This document shows, in pieces, positions 57,043-64,000 of a DNA stretch of 64,000 nucleotides. This DNA comes from Silene conica. Its lineage: Eukaryota; Streptophyta; Magnoliopsida; Caryophyllales; Caryophyllaceae. The notes below the pieces were generated by a model. It made no database searches. It was not told the origin of the DNA and saw only the letters and a program-made list of their open reading frames with translations. Where the stretch lies: NCBI GenBank assembly GCA_029255685.2, contig CM055314.2:3800399-3864398 (forward strand), written 5' to 3'. The stretch's first letter is position 1, and the number at the start of each line of letters is the position of its first letter. Both the position numbers and the translations under genes were made by a program.

Positions 57043-58225
57043 CTAAAGAGGAGAAGTTGTCTCCAAAGGAGGAGGTGCTGAAGCTAGTATCGCAGCTGTG
57101 GGATTTCCTTGGACCACAATCATTAGCTATTTTCTTGGCTTCTGCAGAAGGAGACATAACATCCTTTTGAACCCCCATTTTACGTTTCCGGGGTTTAGAG
57201 AGTCTCCTTCTCTTCTTCTTATCCTTCTTCTTACAAAACCCACTTGTACTTTTTTCCTCCTTCATAGGCTCAATACTACTAATCCGAATTGTTATAGTTG
57301 ACAAATCGTTTTTGTGGTAATACATCAGCTTATTACCTTGAAGAAGCTTTTGATAATCTTGTCCAGAAATCCTCAGACGGGAATTTCCTCCCCCTTTTTT
57401 TGAAAATTCAAGAGAAGATTTGTAAGGACCATTTATCTCCAAACCCGAGTTCTGATTAGCCGTACCACTATTTTTAGCTTCAGCCATCTCCATATACCCA
57501 CTCACATTATCCTTTAAACTCACCTCTTCATGGACTTCCAACGCCTCCATGACCACACTTTCACAATCTTCTATATTACTTTCAGGAGCATACACAATAT
57601 CCGAAGTATGTACCTGCTTCTTATTGTTCACACTTCTTTCATCAGACGAAACGCCCTCCAACACTATTTTACCATTAGCCTTAATAAGGAGCTGACATTT
57701 AACCACCTCTAATTCCCTCATAACATCCTTATTTTTAGGTTCTACCCTCAATGCTTCCACCAGATCCACTTTTGTTTCCAAAAACCTATTCAATTTCATA
57801 TATGCCATTGCCCTACGAAAATGAGCCTTGACATTTTTTGGAAATGATTCCAAAATCATGGTACATAGATCCAAAGCAGCTCTGAATTCCTCAAATTTCA
57901 GGGCACAAGCCGCCAGATTAAAATTAAGGGAGATTGCAAGGTCAGATAACAGTTGAATATCCTCACTTCCAATACCACCCATGCTCATACCAAAAAGCTT
58001 ACAAGCCGCATCATAACACGAAGCAGCCTCATCAAAGTGATTTTTCCTAAAAAGGACGTTTCCTCTGTCTTTAAGCACTCTCACCTCAGACAAGGCTAAA
58101 GTAAACGACCCCTTCATTTTCGCAAAATGACCTATCATTCTTTCCCCATCATCAATAAACCCATCACTAACATGGGCACAAGCAAAGTTATCCAGAAAAT
58201 CAAGATATACAGAAGGTGATGCCAT
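56993..58225 (-). CDS. TPR-domain protein, function unknown
   Basis: The frame from the ATG at 58225 gives 410 aa. Residues ~45-165 contain tetratricopeptide repeats (EVRVLKDRGNVLFRKNHFDE, then LSLNFNLAACALKFEEFRAA-type and NVKAHFRRAMAYMKLNRFLE-type helices), of the kind found in FKBP- or Hsp-organising-type TPR proteins that bind partner proteins. The rest is a low-complexity region ending in a strongly basic cluster (KKKDKKKRRRLSKPRKRK) that could act as a nuclear localisation signal. An upstream in-frame ATG at 58429 would add a hydrophobic, implausible 68 residues; MASPSVYLDFLDNF looks like the native start. The last residues (LWLLSLLF) look out of frame; see 56517-57042. TPR domain is confident, role unknown. 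Confidence 0.7.
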   Translation of the reverse strand: MASPSVYLDFLDNFACAHVSDGFIDDGERMIGHFAKMKGSFTLALSEVRVLKDRGNVLFRKNHFDEAASCYDAACKLFGMSMGGIGSEDIQLLSDLAISLNFNLAACALKFEEFRAALDLCTMILESFPKNVKAHFRRAMAYMKLNRFLETKVDLVEALRVEPKNKDVMRELEVVKCQLLIKANGKIVLEGVSSDERSVNNKKQVHTSDIVYAPESNIEDCESVVMEALEVHEEVSLKDNVSGYMEMAEAKNSGTANQNSGLEINGPYKSSLEFSKKGGGNSRLRISGQDYQKLLQGNKLMYYHKNDLSTITIRISSIEPMKEEKSTSGFCKKKDKKKRRRLSKPRKRKMGVQKDVMSPSAEAKKIANDCGPRKSHSCDTSFSTSSFGDNFSSLVFKRPKRVLWLLSLLF

Positions 58226-59372
58226 ACCCACAGACCGAGAACGAAAACCAAAACACCACCCAACAAACAAGAAGACTAAGAATCGAAACAATACCACACC
58301 GTCACACCCAACGTCACACACAACAAACAGACCAAACTGAACAGTAAAAAAAGTGAAGAAGCGAACAACGGTCACATCATGGATAGCCCTTCCATGGTGA
58401 GAATAAAAAACAAGCAAAAGACTACACAAAAAACGAACCTTAAGACAGTGACGAAATTGAAAGACGGTGATGAGAAACAGGAGCGAAATTGAGAAGCAAG
58501 AAAACGAGATAAGTAGGAGATGTAGCCTCGCCGGCGACCCAAAAGGGGCGACTTGAGAAGTCGCCGGCGAGGGAGCGCGATTTAGAGAGTTGAAATTGGG
58601 GGAATTTTAGGGATTTTGAAATTGGGGAAATTTTGGGATTTTTTGCACTTTCTCTCTCCTGTTTCTCTCTCCTTAATTATGAGGTTGCTTAACGTTGTTG
58701 GCCAGTCCAAAAGATTTATAAATAAATGGTGTGTTGTTGTTGCAACCAGTTCTAATGATGATATAATGTTTACTCGTTTACACACTTGGTATTATTCCTA
58801 AAAAGACATCCGATCCGATTCAATTAAGCACTACTTCCTCTTATTCAAATCATATTATTTGATAAATAAATGTAAAAATATTTTATTTAAATGGTATGAT
58901 TGCTATTGTGAATTAAAGAAAGTATCATATTCATATAAGTGGGCGATCAAGTAGAATTAAGGGCAACGCATTTGTGCGTGTTTGATCAGGCAATTAGGTT
59001 TGCTTTATGTTGAAAGTTTTCGACACTTGAATTCACCTTTACGGAAACTACAAATTCTTACTTGTAACGGACTTATTCGTCGTCACGTAAAACTAATGTG
59101 AGTAAATAAGACAAAAGTATAGAATATAAGAAATGACAAACTGTAATGTCTTATTCACATACGTATGATAATAGTTGACCCATCGCAAACTTATAACGAA
59201 TATGTCTGTCACAAAGAGACCTGTTAGAAATCACAAATAAACTCTAGAAGCTGTAAATCAAACAAGCGTAGTTAATTTGGGACGCATAAGTTGGCCTACC
59301 AAATCTGGAAAGAATCACAAGTTATAATGACATTAGAACGTCAAATACAATTTTACCTACACTTTCGTCGAT

Positions 59373-59567
59373 CACAAATTCTTATTTGCAACGGCACTAT
59401 CCGTCGCAAACTTGTGACGGATACCGTTTTCTCTCACAAAATACCAACTTTTTTTCTCTCTCTCCAACACTAATCCTGTGGTCCCCTTTCTCCACTAACT
59501 CATTTTGTATCCATTTTATTTCACAAAATATCCGTCACAAATGGTGACCCGTCGCAAGCAAGACTTA
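59373..59567. mobile_element. GTGACGG-ended MITE, reference copy
   Basis: The left end TTCTTATTTGCAACGGCACT continues to ACTTGTGACGGATACC; the right end CACAAATGGTGACCCGTCGC continues to AAGCAAGACTTAC. These are imperfect inverted repeats. The interior ACTCATTTTGTATCCATTTT is shared with 60228-60413 and, inverted, with 20272-20450. Confidence 0.65.
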
Positions 59568-59874
59568 CTATTCGTCAATATTCATTCTAGGTCTCTCCAT
59601 TGATTTTATCTAATATTCTCTATTTAAAAGGCCAATGTGTCTCGTTTGTGACAATACTATCCGTTATAAGTTGAAAAAAAGATAGTATTCCTTTCACAAT
59701 AAGATATGTTTTTTCTCGACATCTTTGCATATTAGGGAAAAAAAGTCAAGAAAAATAGCAAACAGTTTTAAATAAAACAAAACTAATAAATTATAAAATA
59801 TAGTCATGGAGGGGCTAGTGAATTTTTTCTTTAAAAATTAATTTTCAACCATCGTAGATTCATACTCCCTCCAT

Positions 59875-60122
59875 TCATATCCACTTTGTACCTTTGGTTT
59901 TTCACGTTTGCAAACGCACGTTTTACGTGCTAAATATCTTTAGTTACGTATTCGCAAAAATTATAAAAGTTAGATATTTTCAATGTACTCGTGAAGACGA
60001 ATCAAACAAGATCTCACATTAATATATTTTCTCGTACGTATTAGGAGAAAATTGATATTGAACGTTAATTTGTAAATATTGTACAAAATGCAAAAGTAGC
60101 ATTTGGATTTGAATGAAGGGAG
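59875..60122. mobile_element. Stowaway-like MITE, same family as 41812-42070
   Basis: Ends CTCCCTCCATTCATATCCA and TTTGAATGAAGGGAG are inverted and flanked by TA. The interior is the inverse of 41812-42070. Confidence 0.75.
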
Positions 60123-60227
60123 TAGATCATATAACCAGACTTTTTGTCAATAAATCAAACAGGTCAATAAGATGGGCTTGAAGCTATAGACAAATTCATA
60201 CTTCCTCCGTCACAATTTTTTTACATA

Positions 60228-60413
60228 TTTCTTATTTATAACGGCACTATCCGTCGCAAGCGTGTGACGAATACCGTTTTCTCTCACAAAATCTCCACTT
60301 TTTCTCTCTCTCCGACACTATTCACGTGGTCTCCTTTCAACACTAACTTATTTTGTATCCATTTTATCTCACAATATCCGTCACAAATGGTGACCCGTCA
60401 CAAGCAAGACTTA
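60228..60413. mobile_element. GTGACGG-ended MITE, second copy in the same orientation
   Basis: Closely similar to 59373-59567 over its whole length (TTCTTATTTATAACGGCACT to CACAAGCAAGACTTAC), only 660 bp away. A more diverged relative follows at about 60,490-60,680. Confidence 0.65.
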
Positions 60414-61140
60414 CTATTCTTTTTAATCCTTTCCCTTCAATTCTCTACATTTCCTTTTATGGTTATCACTCTATCAATGAAAATATGAAATCGCAAATTC
60501 TCATTGAAGACGAACACTATCCATCACAAGCTGAAGACTGGTAGTGTCCCTCTCACAAAATGGAAATGAGACGACCCATAAAAGCTCCATTTACCCCACT
60601 TGTTCACCCACTTGCCTTGTTGAGAGAGGATACTATTCGTCTTCTGACAGATAGTATCCGTCTTCAGCAAAAATGTAAAGAAATAAATGAAACGGAGGAA
60701 GTATATTACATCAACCATAAGACGCTTTTAGAAAACGGCACTGTAAACTCTAAAGTATGAACTTTGACAATCATAAAAGTATAGCCATATTATTCGTAAT
60801 CCACGGCATGAGTGAAATGTCTTCATTTTGTTAACCAAATTAACGTTTATGGTGGCGAAAATAGACGAGCCATTTGTTAACATTACGTTTAATGTGGCAA
60901 AGAAAGTTTGAGTCGTTTGCAAAGGACGACGATTGACACTGCTGATTGATAAATTAAGATTACAGAATCTAATTTTATCTGTCAAAACTGTACTTTTCAG
61001 AATCCGACATTGCTGCCAATTGTATGTAATTTTCTCCCCGGGAAAAGATGATCTTAAGAACACTATAAATTGGCAGACCCATGGGGACTTCAACAGTAGC
61101 CTTTTGTATTGCTACGGAGTAATAAGTACGAAAATCCTGA

Positions 61141-63794
61141 TCAACTGAACTTACCAATTTCCATCTTTTTCTTGATCGCCTTTTGCCCGTGATAAATGAA
61201 CGAATCAAGAATACCCGACACAGTGAAAACACCTAGATCATCAACAAAAACCCAAGTGAATGTCATTATAACGGGAAAGTGGATATTATTGGCTCTATAG
61301 ACGGGACTAAAGATGTAAGGTAAGTATACTATTAAGTTACCTCCAACTATCGCACAAACATTGGTAAGAAAGTGCAGGAAGGAAACATGTTCCTCTTTGA
61401 AAGTTACCTAAAACATATGGAATGGAATGGAATGGAATTAGATATTTCTAAAATAAGTGCATTATTAGGCGTAAAGTTAATCCAAAAATCCAGATGTAAA
61501 GCTTAAAATAGGACATTAACACGAAATCAGAAAACTCGCCTTAATTGGAGAAAGATCATAAAAGAAGAAAACACCAGGCAGAGATGAAAAGTGGCCTGCA
61601 CTGGCACTCTTAAAGTGCTCAGTTACGGAAAACTACAAAACACAGTTAAGCTCGATTATATTGATGATTTTGTTAAGCTGCCTGTAAAATATAGAAGTAT
61701 TAAGTAGATAGAAGTATTTGTGTCGACTGTCGAGTAATAATTTACCTGATTTGATTGGATAGCATGGCCACTTAAATCTGTGTAAACAGTAGGCACTACC
61801 TGTAACACAAATGAAGCTCAAATTTAAGATTAGAGTCTTTTAGTCAGGGTGTTAAGCTCTGTAATATAGCACCATAAAAAGGTCACTGTGTCTCTCTTCC
61901 ATCTATACACCCACTACAAAGATCAGGAGTGCCACACGTCGCCAATGATGAATAACTTCGCTCAACATGGTATGATACGAAAATATCAGATCTTATCTAC
62001 ATAAAGTGGCCAAAAAAACCTAACACGAGTTCAAAATTGTACCAGGGCATCATTATCAAATAAAAGTTGCATAAAGGTAGGACTTGCTTGAATAGATTTT
62101 TTTTTGGGCGGATGTAAAAGCAATAATTTACAATCTCATAGTCCTAGCTATACAATGAAAGAAAAAAAACAGAGGCAATAATCACCATCGAAAGCTTGCT
62201 CGAATTGAGGATAGTTATTACGGGGTTATGGGGGCAAAATACACAGGATAGTAGGTTGTGTGGAGGTGGATGGAGGAAGTGGATGAAGACAGGCTAATAA
62301 CTACCGATTAAGAGGGTAATAGTTACCCACCTCCACCATGGTGAACTGGTGATGACCTCAAGAGAATTATAATTCCGTCCCACCCATTTATCTACCCTTC
62401 ACCACCCACCTTTCCCTCATTTTCTCCTTCGTTTTGAGCTCCATGCCCCGTAATAATTACCTCCAATCAAAGCAACTCCTAAGCGGTGCGGGAATTAATA
62501 CGACAATACTCACGTTCCTGGTAATGCATTAGCTCTAAACAGCGTTTGGACAGAAAGTGAAAAACAAACCTTCAGAAAATACTGATACATGCCGTTTGGT
62601 GTACTGTGCGTCCATTCCACGCTGAAAATTAAAGCCACGAGAAAATAAAAGTCAGACTAAGAATAAAACAGTTGCATCTCATGTACGCTCGATCTACATC
62701 GAGGAATGGCTATGAAGAAGGCATACCCATCAAGTGGGTTGACAACACCAGGGTAGTAATCGCCAAAAGTCAATCTATTGATCTTGTGACTGATCTGTAT
62801 AGGCAAGTAACACGAGAAAACTATCACCTTCAGGTATCATAAGAGAAATAGAGAAGGTGATTAAAAAGAGAGAAAAAGTTTATTAATACAATACTGAAGC
62901 AAATATGGCTTACATTGAAACTATCCTTTTGAAATGCCAACAAATCATGGACTATAAAACCTGACTGATGAAAGCTTTTCCCAGGCGCAAAGTGAAAATT
63001 TCCAGCCACTTTGTTTACTTCCAGAGACCCATAAATATTACATCCTTCGCCTTCTTCTTCCTTAATTTTCTGTAGAAAACCTTCCCTTTTACACTGCAAG
63101 TCAGAGAGAAAGAACACAAGTCAACGTCAAATAAAAAGAAAAAGATTGGCCACAACTTGCAAGAGTTCAACAAAGCACAAATATTGTCTACAATTCAGAA
63201 AACTGTGCAATCAAACAAAATGGAAGCAAGCTTTCTGAGTACAGATTTGCACAAGGACTGTTGTCCAATTTACGAGCCAGTGAACAAGATTGCCTAGGAA
63301 TATATAGCTTGTAGCTACTGAAAATTCGGAGACGAACAAGGACAAGATGAAGCCAAAAGCTGTGCAATCAAACAAAATAGAAGCAAAATAGAAGCAAGCT
63401 TTATAAATACAAATGTGCACAAGGTCGGTTCTCTAGTTTGCGAGCCAAAGAACCAGATTACCTAGGAAAATATAGCTTTTAGCTACTGAAATTCAGAAAT
63501 GAACAGGGACAAGGCAAAGCCAGAAGCAGGAAAGTTCCGAGATAAATCTAAAAAGGTAGGTTCCAATCCTTCCTATTGAGAACTTTAAGCTAAAATTTAT
63601 TTGAGGAACTACATATAGACATATAGTTGGACACCACATGACATATGATTATACCCATCAACTAATTCAGTGCTTCGATTAATGTAACAAGATCTACTAA
63701 CCTGGTCTAGCAAATCAGGGTTTGATATTGCCCAGCCTTTCTTTGTGTATGCTTCACGAACATCCTCACAAGTGTTACAGCAATGATCATCTGT
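61141..63794 (-). CDS. Erv46/ERGIC-3-like ER-Golgi cargo receptor, 3' eight exons (5' part outside window)
   Basis: Exons in reading order: 63794-63702, 63093-62914, 62794-62727, 62621-62570, 61799-61746, 61632-61540, 61407-61341, 61232-61141. They join in frame to the C-terminal 232 residues. The family (yeast Erv46, animal ERGIC-3) forms a membrane complex that retrieves or carries cargo between ER and Golgi. Diagnostic segments are CCNTCEDVREAY, GCNIYGSLEVNKVAGNFHFA, HDLLAFQKDSFN, ISHKINRLTFGDYYPGVVNP and VEWTHSTPNGMYQYF. The C-terminal membrane segment follows (FLHFLTNVCAIVGGVFTVSG), then a short lysine-rich cytosolic tail, KKKMEIGKFS. All introns are GT-AG except the one after 61540, whose donor is GC (AAG then GCGAGT). 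The N-terminal membrane segment and upstream exons must lie beyond 64,000; I could place none between 63,795 and the edge. Confidence 0.92.
63204..63530. repeat. Tandem duplication of ~165 bp in an Erv46-like gene intron
   Basis: GTGCAATCAAACAAAATGGAAGC and what follows (TTGCACAAGG, ACGAGCCAGTGAAC, CCTAGGAATATATAGC) at 63206-63360 recur at 63361-63530 with small changes. Quoted words are partial and both copies lie in the intron between 63,093 and 63,702. Confidence 0.75.
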
Positions 63795-64000
63795 CTGCAA
63801 TTACAACAAAAGGTCAATATGCAACGGAAGAGGACCATGTCTGCATAAATAATAAAGAGTAAGCATATCATTTTGTGAAGAGGACAGGACAACTTCTGAA
63901 TATGTAATAGCCAATTGACGAACGTCCCCAACCTTCCCATACACGCTTCATTTTAACAGTAAATGGCCTTAACCTATGATGCTCGAGCTTGGACACAAGT

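Larger units (their letters stand above)
58430..61140. other. Intergenic region between the TPR and Erv46-like genes
   Basis: Contains the TPR gene promoter/leader (58,230-58,700; CAATTTC-rich, GC-richer) and then a MITE-rich stretch described separately. No other gene recognised. Confidence 0.45.

Noticed and set aside
63795-64000. Further upstream exon of the Erv46-like gene (minus-strand text near 63,980)
   Set aside because: A short LEH-containing frame before a GT resembles the family only by chance; the expected YCG-SCYGA-type segment is absent, so I left the exon out.

Overview
The window is plant nuclear DNA, most likely from a eudicot. Genes have GT-AG introns and belong to plant families (Ole e 1 protein, plant-type GH3 beta-xylosidase, AP2/ERF factor, Erv46/ERGIC-3). 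The AT-rich space between them is packed with plant transposons: Ty1/copia elements, Helitrons, Mutator-like elements (MULEs), and Stowaway and Tourist MITEs. A Caryophyllales source is only a weak guess; nothing here proves it.

Layout. 1-3,315: mostly structureless AT-rich DNA, with a possible first exon of a minus-strand gene running off the left edge. 3,360-8,400: repeat-rich spacer with nested MITEs. 8,615-10,550 (+): two-exon Ole e 1-like secreted protein. 11,411-21,143 (-): complete seven-exon beta-D-xylosidase gene (784 aa, BXL7-like). Its introns hold two tiny LTR elements, an LTR element with two gag copies facing each other, a perfect 34-bp hairpin and several MITEs. 25,574-26,449 (-): single-exon AP2/ERF factor of the RAP2.4-like group, with a TATA box near 26,955. 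28,047-32,880: young but broken copia element. 34,376-51,068: a stretch without host protein genes, built from MULEs (four long-TIR elements), Helitrons, MITEs and one tRNA-Leu(UAA)-like gene. 51,072-56,098: copia element with an unbroken 1,489-codon gag-pol frame and almost identical LTRs. 56,517-58,225 (-): TPR protein gene with an unresolved 3' end. 58,430-61,140: MITE-rich spacer. 61,141-63,794 (-): eight 3'-terminal exons of an Erv46/ERGIC-3 cargo receptor, including a GC-AG intron; its 5' exons lie beyond the right edge.

The host genes do not form an operon or an obvious pathway. The xylosidase and the Ole e 1 protein are both predicted to be secreted and could both act at the cell wall, but that link is inference. 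The most notable content is the transposon architecture: a 6.3-kb Helitron carrying a MULE and abutting a young copia element, SMART-like LTR elements of about 280-300 bp inside one gene, and an LTR element able to give a long hairpin RNA. Exon boundaries were derived by hand from splice dinucleotides, reading frame and recalled family similarity. No database search was possible.
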